Of a stretch of 64,000 nt of DNA, positions 56,776-64,000 are shown one piece after another. The notes under the pieces were generated by a model, which was not told the DNA's origin, did not search any database, and saw only the letters and a list, made by a program, of their open reading frames with translations. The stretch comes from Symploca sp. SIO3C6 (GTDB taxonomy: Bacteria > Cyanobacteriota > Cyanobacteriia > Cyanobacteriales > Coleofasciculaceae): assembly GCA_010692425.1 (NCBI GenBank), contig JAAHHJ010000017.1, positions 90,084 to 154,083 of the forward strand, written 5' to 3'. How positions within the stretch are numbered: the first letter of the stretch is position 1; each line of letters begins with the position of its first letter. The translations under genes were made by a program, and so were the position numbers.

Positions 56776-57180
56776 TGGGATAACTCCTGACGAGTGTGAG
56801 GTTCTACCCCGATAAATCCTGGAGGTACACTTTCCACCTGCCAGGGACCTACAGGTGAGTCGCGCCTCTGCTATACCAGGGGCTTGGTCAAGATTACTCT
56901 TGGAGTGAGCCGACGCTTCGGTACGCTCGGCTCACTCGCTTCACGGGCTGTCTGAAGATATTTTAGTTGGGTTGTTGCAAGTTGCTCCCCTGTATCCTAT
57001 AGTTTGGCAAGTTGTCGGCAGCCAAAGTATCCTCTAAAAATAGATGGATCTAATATTTTTGCTATCTCCCCTAACCTACCTCCAGCAAGGATAGAGGATT
57101 ATGGTGGTTGAGGTACTTGCTGCTAACTAATCAATCAAATAACTTTATTTTGTAGTTGATCAACTCTAAAACTAGAGCAG
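56776..57180. other. Spacer between permease gene and adk
   Basis: Divergent spacer. Contains an 11-bp palindrome GAGTGAGCCGA (56903-56913) / TCGGCTCACTC (56927-56937), of the repeated extragenic type. Promoters for adk and the permease must lie here, not assigned. Confidence 0.5.
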
Positions 57181-57726
57181 ATGCGATTAATCTTTCTTGG
57201 TCCCCCTGGAGCCGGTAAAGGTACCCAGGCAGCAACTTTAGCTGAACTTCGTCAAATTCCTCATATTTCTACAGGTGATATTCTGCGTAAAGCGATCGCA
57301 AATCAAACACCTCTAGGTTTACAAGCAAAATCTCACGTAGACGCCGGGGAGCTTGTGCCAGATAGCTTAGTTATTGCTCTAATGAAGGAGCGCCTTGAAC
57401 AGCCAGATACTAAAAACGGCTGGATCCTAGATGGATTTCCCCGGAATTTATCCCAAGCTGATGCCCTAGATCAATTGCTCCAAACTATGGAGCAAACCTA
57501 TGACTTTGTAGTTAACTTTGAAGTTCCCACCGAAGTTTTAGTGCAGAGGATGTTAGGAAGGGGACGCAAGGATGATAACGAAGCAACGATTCGTAGGCGT
57601 CTAGAAGTTTATATAGAGGAAACGGCTCCTCTAATTGATTTTTACCAAAGCCGTCAATGTCTAAAGGTGATTGATGGTAATTGCCCTGTTGATGCCGTCA
57701 CCCAAGCCTTGCAAGAATCACTATAG
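57181..57726 (+). CDS. adk: Adenylate kinase (short-lid form)
   Basis: 181 residues. P-loop [34 protein letters not shown] and the short [15 protein letters not shown] loop in place of the long lid. Interconverts 2 ADP and ATP plus AMP. Not linked to the secY/ribosomal gene cluster; cyanobacteria have several adk genes, so this is probably an additional copy. Starts with ATG 57181. Confidence 0.95.
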   Translation: MRLIFLGPPGAGKGTQAATLAELRQIPHISTGDILRKAIANQTPLGLQAKSHVDAGELVPDSLVIALMKERLEQPDTKNGWILDGFPRNLSQADALDQLLQTMEQTYDFVVNFEVPTEVLVQRMLGRGRKDDNEATIRRRLEVYIEETAPLIDFYQSRQCLKVIDGNCPVDAVTQALQESL

Positions 57727-57777
57727 CCACCAGCGGCAGTTTGAGGAGTAGTTCTAACTTCGATCTTCGATGAATCT

Positions 57778-57900
57778 AGGACTTACGCATCTTACATCAG
57801 TACTATAGGAGATTTGGTTATTTCAGCCATTTATAGTGCCTGAAATAGCAAAAGCAGCGAGTAAATTAGGGTTAGTAGAAGCGTGTTAAATGATGTAGGT
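57778..57900. repeat. Small inverted-repeat element behind adk
   Basis: AGGACTTACGCA at 57778-57789 equals the MITE end at 61097-61108 (reverse). CTTACATCA just after it is mirrored by TGATGTAGG near 57892-57900. Likely a decayed copy of the same MITE family. Confidence 0.4.
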
Positions 57901-57903
57901 AGT

Positions 57904-59973
57904 TCAAAACCCTATCAGCACCACAGAGGAACGAGCTTCCAGCCGATAGCTATATCCAGTAATCGGTGGTGCGGTTTCCAGATTGCAGAAATCAGACGGT
58001 GGGGGTAGGGCAGTATCGACAATGCGGTGCCAACACTCCCTTGTCGATAGGGGCGGTAGCTCAAAGACAAGAGATTCCCAATAGGCATTGAGCATAACAT
58101 GTAGGTGTTCGCCACTGGCTGGGTGGCGTAGTGTAAAAGCGAGGCTGTGGGAGTTATATCCCCAGTCTGGCTGTCCTAGGCGAATTCCATGCCAAATAAT
58201 ATGTGGTTCTCTAGTTTCCTCTTTACCAGCTAGAATTTGTTCCTGTCGAAATATTTCCCTTGCCTGGATAAAGTTAATTAAACCCCTGACGAAGTGTAGT
58301 AAGTCTGCATGTTTTTCGATGCCACTCCAGTCAAACCAGCTGAGTTGATTGTCTTGGCAATAGGCATTATTATTACCTAGTTGCGATCGCCTAATTTCAT
58401 CACCCATCAGCAGCATCGGTGTTCCCTGGGCAACTAGCAAGACGGTAAAAAAGTTTTTAATCTGCTGTAGGCGTAATGCCTCTACTTGCCGATTGTCTGT
58501 TTGACCTTCCTCACCACAGTTCCAGCTAAAATTATCGTTGCTGCCGTCACGATTGTCTTCACCATTGGCTTGATTGTGTTTGCAGTTATAAGCTACTAAA
58601 TCATTAAGGGTGAAGCCATCATGACAGGTGACAAAATGGATGCTGCGGTTGGGTTCTCGATCAGGCTGCGGATAGATATCAGGGCTGCCCATGATTCTAC
58701 AGGCTAACTTGGTAACAGTATCAACATCGCCCTTGATGAAACGGCGCACATCATCACGGAAAGGGCCGTTCCATTCTGCAAAGCGATCGCCAATAAAGGA
58801 ACCAACCTGGTATAGTCCAGCAGCGTCCCAAGCTTCGGCAATAATTTTGGTTCCTGCTAATATTGGGTCTGACTCAATTAACCAGAGAATCGGAGGGTCT
58901 TCTAGGGGATGACCATCCTTGCTACGGGATAGGATCGATGCTAAGTCAAAGCGAAAGCCGTCTACGTGCATCTCTGACACCCAGTAGCGCAAGCAGTCGA
59001 TAATCAAGCGGCCGACAATTTCGTGATTGGCTTTGACGGTATTGCCGCAACCACTGTAGTTGCTGTAGAAAGCTTGGTTTTCTTCAAGAATATAATAAGC
59101 CTGATTTTCCAAGCCTTTAAAGGATAAGGTCGGACCATTATGGTTGCCTTCGGCAGTATGGTTAAAGACGACATCCAGGATAACTTCAATCCCCTCTCGG
59201 TGAAGTGCCTTAACCATATCGCGAAATTCATTAACTGGACCAAGGGAATCTTGGCGAGAACTATAGCCACTGTGGGGGGCAAAGAAGGCAACGGTGCTAT
59301 AACCCCAGTAATTTATATGGTCTGGTTGTACGTCCTTTTCGTCAAATTGGTGTACGGGCAGTAACTCTACCGCAGTTATACCCAATTCTTTCAGATAAGG
59401 GATTTTTTCCACTATTCCAGCATAGGTGCCGCGCAATTCTGGAGAGACACCAGAGTTGGGATTGCGGGTGAAGCCGCCGACATGCATTTCGTAGATTACG
59501 GTGACGGAATAGGGAATGCAAGGGTGAGCATCTTCTTCCCAGTCATAGCTACTAGGGTCTACAACAACGCCCTTGAGTGCTTGAGTACAATTATCCCCTG
59601 GACAAGTAGCCGCTTGGCGACTATAGTTTTCTGAGTTGACAACGGCTCGTGCATAGGGGTCAAGCAGTACTTTTGTACCATCAAAGCGATGACCTTGCTC
59701 TGGGTCAAACGGTCCATAAACCCGATAGCCATAAATTTGCCCCGCACCGATGCTTGGGACAAAAACGTGCCAATAGTAGAAAGTTTTATTGTGTTTGGGG
59801 TCAAGGGGAATGATGCGGGTTGCTTGACAATCGTCTGGATCCTCAAAGAGCAGCAACTCCATTGCCGTGGCGTTCTTGGAGAAGATACAGAAATTTACTC
59901 CCCCAGGTAATACGGTAGCGCCTAGTGGGAAACTCTGACCTGGTAAAACACCGGGATTCATTAACAACCTCAC
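57904..59973 (-). CDS. glgX: Glycogen debranching enzyme
   Basis: 689 residues. Isoamylase-type: CBM48 N-domain (about 10-110), then GH13 barrel with DVVFNHTAEGNH, GFRFDLASIL (nucleophile Asp), IIAEAWDAAGL (acid Glu) and FVTCHDGFTLND, and a C-terminal beta domain. Cuts alpha-1,6 branches of glycogen. Catalytic residues are intact. Monocistronic. Confidence 0.95.
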   Translation of the reverse strand: MRLLMNPGVLPGQSFPLGATVLPGGVNFCIFSKNATAMELLLFEDPDDCQATRIIPLDPKHNKTFYYWHVFVPSIGAGQIYGYRVYGPFDPEQGHRFDGTKVLLDPYARAVVNSENYSRQAATCPGDNCTQALKGVVVDPSSYDWEEDAHPCIPYSVTVIYEMHVGGFTRNPNSGVSPELRGTYAGIVEKIPYLKELGITAVELLPVHQFDEKDVQPDHINYWGYSTVAFFAPHSGYSSRQDSLGPVNEFRDMVKALHREGIEVILDVVFNHTAEGNHNGPTLSFKGLENQAYYILEENQAFYSNYSGCGNTVKANHEIVGRLIIDCLRYWVSEMHVDGFRFDLASILSRSKDGHPLEDPPILWLIESDPILAGTKIIAEAWDAAGLYQVGSFIGDRFAEWNGPFRDDVRRFIKGDVDTVTKLACRIMGSPDIYPQPDREPNRSIHFVTCHDGFTLNDLVAYNCKHNQANGEDNRDGSNDNFSWNCGEEGQTDNRQVEALRLQQIKNFFTVLLVAQGTPMLLMGDEIRRSQLGNNNAYCQDNQLSWFDWSGIEKHADLLHFVRGLINFIQAREIFRQEQILAGKEETREPHIIWHGIRLGQPDWGYNSHSLAFTLRHPASGEHLHVMLNAYWESLVFELPPLSTRECWHRIVDTALPPPSDFCNLETAPPITGYSYRLEARSSVVLIGF

Positions 59974-60032
59974 GGGAGTATCGAAACCATAATCTTAGCC
60001 CAATGTTAATTTAGTTATTCCTTATTGCTTGT

Positions 60033-60093
60033 TCATCGTTCATGGTTCATTGTTCATTGGCCTATGAACTATGAGCCATGAGCCATGAATGCT
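60033..60093. repeat. Heptamer repeat (TTCATGG/ATGAGCC)
   Basis: Tandem 7-nt units of TTCATGG/GTTCATT type on one side and inverted AGCCATG units on the other, forming a loose inverted repeat. Confidence 0.65.
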
Positions 60094-60109
60094 TTCATTA
60101 AATACTTTA

Positions 60110-60188
60110 TTTGTCAAGGGTATAATTTTTTCCTTTACACTGCTTAACAAAAAACTCGTTCCTCGAAGGTTGTGAAAATTAACTTACT
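60110..60188 (+). repeat. Duplicated spacer block, copy A
   Basis: About 78 bases close to copy B at 63134-63210. Shared core: AAAAAACTCGTTCCTCGAAG (B has one change) followed by GT and AAAATTAACTTA. Confidence 0.75.
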
Positions 60189-60526
60189 ACTCGGTGTAAT
60201 TAGCTTAAATTATACGGTGAATCAAGGGTTTGAGATGGCAATGGTGTTTTTGGACAAACAAAGAAGCCACCATATATCTATGGAAATTTTCTCATTGTCA
60301 ACAAGATATGTCAATTCTCACAGTAAATGAGAATATTCTCAATAATCGCCCTAATGTGAAGTTAAGATACAATTGACTGATTGCTAATTCAAAACTGATG
60401 CCTAGGAATGATTGTTTGTGCTTATCATATTTGTCAAGCCAACAATCTGAAGCACCTAGCTGATTCAACAATTCTTAAGGAATTATCTCTAATCGGTTCG
60501 CATCGGCAATCAGGCGCTTCTGATTA

Positions 60527-60871
60527 TTATTTCTCCAACAAATAGGCGCGCCGTCGCTCCCAAATAACTTCTAGTCGACCCAGAGCATCTTCAGTATACC
60601 GTTGAGCCTCTCGCAGAATCAGTGACCAGACAGCATCCAGAACATCCAGATTTGGACAGAAACTAACCAAAGTACTACAAGCAACAATCCACTGCTCTAA
60701 CTTACGATAACTGACAAAATAACCTCCCAGTCCTGGGATATGAACCCAAAGGACATTGTGCCATTTTTCCCAGTTGAGGATACGCTGAGGGGCAATTCTG
60801 AGCAATTTAGCAATTTGCCGGAGAGTGATAACAAAGGTTTTGGGGTTGATGCGGTGGCGTAGGGGTTGCAT
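60527..60871 (-). CDS. Conserved-looking small protein, unknown
   Basis: 114 residues, basic N-terminus, with IAKLLRIAPQRILNWEK, a short helix-turn-helix-like segment, and conserved-looking aromatic residues (WVHIPGLGGYFVSYRKLEQW). I recall similar cyanobacterial proteins but not a function. Located near the interrupted gene on the same strand with the MITE between. Confidence 0.6.
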   Translation of the reverse strand: MQPLRHRINPKTFVITLRQIAKLLRIAPQRILNWEKWHNVLWVHIPGLGGYFVSYRKLEQWIVACSTLVSFCPNLDVLDAVWSLILREAQRYTEDALGRLEVIWERRRAYLLEK

Positions 60872-60967
60872 AGTTATTTGCTGATTTAAAATAAATTGCT
60901 AATTGGCGATAAGCACAGACAGCATGGTTCTGCTTACCGCCTGTGTACATTAGTTGATCACAATACT

Positions 60968-61108
60968 AGAACTTATGCATTTGCCCCCTAAATCCCCCAA
61001 AATTGGGGGACTTAAACTCTTTTTCCCCCCAGAGTTGGGGGGGGCATGGGGCCCCCTCTGGGGATGGGGGGAGTAGGGGGGCGAAATCGACTCAACTGCG
61101 TAAGTCCT
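60968..61108. mobile_element. MITE with AGGACTTACGCA ends
   Basis: Terminal inverted repeats AGAACTTATGCA (60968-60979) and TGCGTAAGTCCT (61097-61108) enclose about 115 bp of G- and C-runs able to fold into hairpins (CCCCCAAAATTGGGGG). No coding capacity; non-autonomous. Its right end forms the C-terminal codons and stop of the interrupted small gene. Confidence 0.75.
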
Positions 61109-61189
61109 GAAGACTACGGCGCAGAATACTCATCACCTCGCCAGGATTATTGGTAGGTTGTGGCTTTGTCCATTCGCTGACCAAAAAAA

Positions 61190-62572
61190 TGGGTCTGGTG
61201 CCTCCCCCTTCTAGGGGGACTTTCAGCAATCAGCGCTTTTGATAAAGGAGCTGGACGAATATTCAAAGCTGAAGTAAAATAAGGCCAAGGAGGCAAACAA
61301 GTGTTTAATTTAACTTACGAATTTAAACTTAAACCAACAGCAAACCAAGTCGTTCTATTTGAAGAATGGCTGGAACGGTGCCGGAAAGTCTACAACTACG
61401 CTTTAGCCGAAAGAAAAGACTGGTTTAAGTCGAGATCGTGTCAAATAAATGCTTGTTCTCTTAAGTCAGAATACATCATTCCAGCTGATGCCAAACGCCC
61501 GAATTATGCCAGTCAGTGCCGAGGGCTTACTACTGCTAGAGCTTTAATCCCCCAACTAAAAGCAGTTCAAGTTCATGTGCTTCAGCAAACAATTAAAAGA
61601 CTAGAAAAGGCGTTTGTAAGCATGTGGGAGAACTCCCACGGGTTCCCTCGCTTTAAGAAGTATGGTTCAATGCGGTCGTTTGTCTTTCCTCAATTGGGAG
61701 TGAAGCCCTTAGAAAAGGGATTAATCAAGCTTCCAAAAATAGGAAAGGTTAAGTTCCGGCAATCAAGAGACATTCCCGAAGGGGGAGAAGTCAAGCAGGC
61801 GCGAGTAGTGCGCAAGGCTTCTGGCTGGTATGTGATGCTAACGATTCAGTGGAAAGTGGACATCCCCCAAGTGCTTCCCCATGGGGAACCGCTGGGGATA
61901 GATATGGGGATTTTAAGTTTTGTAGCGACTTCAACTGGCAAATTGTTCCCCAATCCGCGACCTTTCAAAAGCCTCGAACGCAAGCTTAAATTGCTGCAAA
62001 AGAGAGTTAGTAGGAAGCGCCGAGGGAGCAGGAACCCAAAGAAAGCGCAATACAAAGTAAGTAAGCTGTATGAGCGAATTGGAAACATCCGCAAAAACTA
62101 CCATTGGGAATTAGCTCATAACCTTTGTGAGCAGGCAGGAATGATATTTGCAGAAGACTTAAACCTCAAAGGACTAGCTAAAGGTATGTTATCAAAACAT
62201 TGCTTAGATGCAGGTTGGGGTCAGTTTCTACAAGTACTCTCCCAGTGCTGTTTAAAGCGTGGTGTATTTTTTCAAAAGGTAGACGCCAAAAAGACTTCTC
62301 AAATCTGCCCCAATTGTTTAACAGAAACGGGAAAGAAAACTTTAGCTGAGCGTGTCCACTCATGCAGCAATTGCGGCTATACCACAGATAGGGACGTGGC
62401 AGCCGCTCAAGTAGTCGCAATACGCGGACTTGCAGCCGTAGGACGCGCACCTAGGCGCGTTAATTACCAATTGACGAAGTTAAACTCGGTGGTCAAGATG
62501 CTTTCGGAGGGTAAATTCATTGGAATCCCCGAGATGAAAGAATCCCCCTCCTTCTAGGTGGGGGAGTGTCAA
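61190..62572 (+). mobile_element. TnpB-only IS200/IS605-type element
   Basis: Hairpins CCCCCTTCTAGGGGG near 61204-61218 (left) and CCCCTCCTTCTAGGTGGGG near 62545-62563 (right) bound the tnpB gene. No tnpA is present. The guide of the element's RNA would start just after the right end (TCAATTGGGCATAGCCGAGA), which is inside the interrupted gene. Exact ends are not fixed. Confidence 0.75.
61301..62557 (+). CDS. tnpB: RNA-guided endonuclease TnpB
   Basis: 418 residues, full length. RuvC-I Asp201 (GIDMG), RuvC-II Glu285 (IFAEDLNLKG), zinc finger Cys336/339/355/358 (CPNCLTETGKK, SCSNCGYTT) and the RuvC-III DRDVAAA (Asp363/365) are all present, so it may be active. GTG start at 61301 with a perfect AAGGAGG 7 nt upstream. 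Related nucleases cut DNA guided by an RNA from the element's right end. The gene end overlaps that RNA and the right-end hairpin. Confidence 0.95.
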   Translation: MFNLTYEFKLKPTANQVVLFEEWLERCRKVYNYALAERKDWFKSRSCQINACSLKSEYIIPADAKRPNYASQCRGLTTARALIPQLKAVQVHVLQQTIKRLEKAFVSMWENSHGFPRFKKYGSMRSFVFPQLGVKPLEKGLIKLPKIGKVKFRQSRDIPEGGEVKQARVVRKASGWYVMLTIQWKVDIPQVLPHGEPLGIDMGILSFVATSTGKLFPNPRPFKSLERKLKLLQKRVSRKRRGSRNPKKAQYKVSKLYERIGNIRKNYHWELAHNLCEQAGMIFAEDLNLKGLAKGMLSKHCLDAGWGQFLQVLSQCCLKRGVFFQKVDAKKTSQICPNCLTETGKKTLAERVHSCSNCGYTTDRDVAAAQVVAIRGLAAVGRAPRRVNYQLTKLNSVVKMLSEGKFIGIPEMKESPSF

Positions 62573-62575
62573 TTG
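62400..62575 (+). ncRNA. Putative TnpB guide (omega) RNA
   Basis: By family rule the RNA overlaps the 3' end of tnpB and ends in the right-end hairpin (62545-62563) followed by the guide. Called from position; no transcript evidence. Confidence 0.5.
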
Positions 62576-62780
62576 GGCATAGCCGAGACGATATAAGGTG
62601 TGAATAGTGTTGTTAACGCCTTTGGGTGTACTGATTACCAGGATTTTGACTGGTGTTCGATTGGGCTCTGATGGGGTGTTGGCTGCACTAGGATTTTCAG
62701 AGTCAGTAGTAGAGTCGAGAATTAAGTCTTGAGTCATTGGGATTTACCTTACTTTTACTAGAAAATGGTGTTTAGCTAAT

Positions 62781-62832
62781 GTTCCATATAAGGAACAAAA
62801 ATATTGTATCTTAAGTTCTCCATATAAGGAAC
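62781..62832. promoter_or_regulatory. Paired operator-like sites between divergent genes
   Basis: GTTCCATATAAGGAAC (62781-62796) and GTTCTCCATATAAGGAAC (62815-62832) share TCCATATAAGGAAC; each has GTTC/GAAC arms. They sit 37 bp before the XRE-like gene and about 44 bp before the small interrupted gene, fitting binding by the XRE-like product. Confidence 0.65.
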
Positions 62833-62869
62833 ATTTACTCAGTTATTAGCCTCTGACAAAATCGGAGGC

Positions 62870-63103
62870 ATGGCAAAAGCAGGCAAAGCACTAAAACAGG
62901 TACTGGAAACCCATGGCATTAGCCAAAACCGATTAGCAGTAGTTATGGGGGTGGGGCGCTCTAATGTTCACCGCTGGGTTTATGAAATTGCAGATCCAGT
63001 GGGCGATGCAATTCTCGCAATTAGAAATGGACTTCAGAAGATAAATCCAGCTGCAGCTCAAGAGTTTATAAGCCTATATCTAGATGAGTCAGATGAGAAT
63101 TAG
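62870..63103 (+). CDS. XRE-like helix-turn-helix regulator
   Basis: 77 residues: a Cro/CI-type helix-turn-helix (LKQVLETHGISQNRLAVVMG, RSNVHRWVYEIADPV) and a short acidic tail. Ribosome site GGAGG is 1-2 nt from ATG and lies in a 5-bp stem GCCTC...GAGGC (62849-62869). Probably an autoregulated repressor binding the repeats upstream. Confidence 0.8.
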   Translation: MAKAGKALKQVLETHGISQNRLAVVMGVGRSNVHRWVYEIADPVGDAILAIRNGLQKINPAAAQEFISLYLDESDEN

Positions 63104-63133
63104 GAGCAATCTTAAGTAATTGCCTTTACTGCC

Positions 63134-63210
63134 TTTGTCAAGAGGACTATTTTGCTCTTTACACTACTTAAGAAAAAACTCGTCCCTCGAAGGTAGTAAA
63201 AATTAACTTA
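63134..63210 (+). repeat. Duplicated spacer block, copy B
   Basis: Second copy of the 60110-60188 block. The two copies flank the MITE/TnpB/XRE region as direct repeats about 3 kb apart. Confidence 0.75.
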
Positions 63211-63307
63211 ATTGGCTTAACTTAATAAAACTTAATACTTACTCTCCAAAAATTTAGCGATCGCCTGACGGCGAACCAAAGGGCAAGAGGGCAAAAAGAG
63301 CAAAGGG

Positions 63308-63901
63308 CTACATAGTCCTAGCACCAACACAGACGACACGAAAACCGATAGCGTTGCCGAACTCGACGCGCCTAACATAGTAGTTGCGAAACGCACAACG
63401 GCAGACAGTCGGATTGAGGTCCCATGAACCACCGCGCAGCACTTTACCACTATTGCTATCAGTGCCTCTTATCCATCCCCACAACCCCCTGCCTCTTATC
63501 CAAGCACTGCCATCCGTTGGCGCGCCGTCGTAGTTCTGATGCCAATCATCCAAACACCACTCCCACACATTCCCGTGCATATCATATAAGCCAAAACCAT
63601 TCGGGGGAAAACTACCTACTGGCATGGTTTCACTTCTATATTTTCCTGCTGGCTCCGAAGCATAGGTTCTGCTGGCATCATAATTTGCTAAGGAGTCAGT
63701 TATCGTTTCGCCACAGTGAAATGGGGTTGTCTCTCCAGCACGACAGGCATATTCCCATTGAGCCTCACTGGGTAAACTATAGCTGCGTTCTGCCTGATTT
63801 TGATTGAGCCTTTTACAAAATTCCACCGCCCCATTCCAGGAAACCATTTCTACAGGGTGTTTATCTCCCTTAAACCCACATTCCGCACCCTCAACTGTCA
63901 C
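63308..63901 (-). pseudogene. Formylglycine-generating enzyme-like (SUMF1) protein, N-terminus missing
   Basis: 197 residues of the C-terminal part of an FGE-sulfatase fold: FKGDKHPVEMVSWNGAVEFC, YSLPSEAQWEYACRAGETT, NGFGLYDMHGNVWEWCLDDW, VLRGGSWDLNPTVCRCAFR and IGFRVV. The usual N-terminal half (metal-site and YPVT segment) is absent; the only possible start is GTG 63901 and stops precede it. Another upstream frame shows QLPRFSARLELPQS, resembling the lost part, so a frameshift is likely. It may alternatively be joined to sequence beyond 64000. Protein maturation activity unlikely. Confidence 0.7.
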
Positions 63902-64000
63902 ATGGACTGAGGGAGTTCAAGGCGAGCGCTAAATCGAGGCAGTTGCTGAGTAAAAATACTTAGGTAAATTTAAAGTTTTTCTCTGCCCATTCCTCGACTT

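Larger units (their letters stand above)
59974..60526. other. Spacer behind glgX with repeats
   Basis: No gene. Contains GTTCAT-type heptamers (60033-60093), one copy of the duplicated block (60110-60188) and the perfect 14-bp palindrome TGAGAATATTCTCA (60328-60341). Confidence 0.55.
61092..62737 (-). pseudogene. Small gene split by the TnpB element
   Basis: The 5' part (62737 to about 62573) encodes MTQDLILDS ... VKILVISTPKGVNNTIHTLY and RLGYAQ, then runs into the element. On the other side (about 61185-61092) the minus strand continues VSEWTKPQPTNNPGEVMSIL and RRSLQDLRS and a stop. The final residues DLRS and stop are read from the MITE end. The family looks like a conserved short cyanobacterial protein of about 80 residues with unknown function. 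Confidence 0.75.

Overview
The window is chromosomal DNA of a cyanobacterium, probably a filamentous heterocyst-forming type or a close relative. The evidence is the repeated HIP1 octamer GCGATCGC, an ndhB gene, a cyanobacterial tmRNA whose tag reads ANNIVPFARKAAAVA, a HetZ-like differentiation protein, many WD40/STAND and AAA-like signalling ATPases, and short heptanucleotide tandem repeats in the spacers. Most of the sequence is ordinary core genome with short or single-gene operons on both strands. I see no rRNA, CRISPR array, prophage or plasmid backbone.

Layout. 0.6-7.4 kb: a giant STAND/WD40 protein and a C-terminal processing protease. 7.5-11.5 kb: an EF-G-like GTPase with an IsrB (RNA-guided nuclease family) element and its HEARO/omega RNA placed directly in front, and a fossil TnpB zinc finger beyond. 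11.5-17.1 kb: a TPR protein, then a cobalamin-riboswitch-controlled operon of a BtuB-like receptor, a 2Fe-2S ferredoxin-like protein and an integral membrane protein. 17.1-23.4 kb: a small secreted protein, topA, a decayed structured element, and ndhB. 23.5-31.1 kb: a CbiG-CobJ fusion, a RodZ-like protein, tmRNA, a Ser/Thr kinase, rhomboid protease and PHP protein. 31.2-43.1 kb: HetZ, a YrdC-family protein, LarC, two AAA-like ATPases, CutA, an HTH/acidic protein overlapping a membrane protein, and a conserved cyanobacterial protein. 43.4-47.9 kb: tRNA-Arg, CysH, a glutaredoxin-like protein, MurE and a DICT-type histidine kinase homologue without its histidine. 48.1-60 kb: a broken pseudokinase-globin-like gene, MgtE, a cell-wall amidase, a BtuF-like protein, TetR, AI-2E permease family protein, Adk and GlgX. 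60-64 kb: accessory tail with a MITE, an intact TnpB element inserted in a small gene, an XRE-like regulator with paired operators and a truncated formylglycine-generating-enzyme-like protein.

Functional links. B12 is a theme: riboswitch, BtuB-like receptor, CbiG-CobJ and a BtuF-like binding protein lie in one window. The most unusual parts are the RNA-guided nuclease relics (IsrB with HEARO RNA, one intact TnpB, one fossil TnpB) and three signalling proteins with altered catalytic residues (histidine kinase H to Q, AAA Walker B E to K, kinase HxD to HxN).
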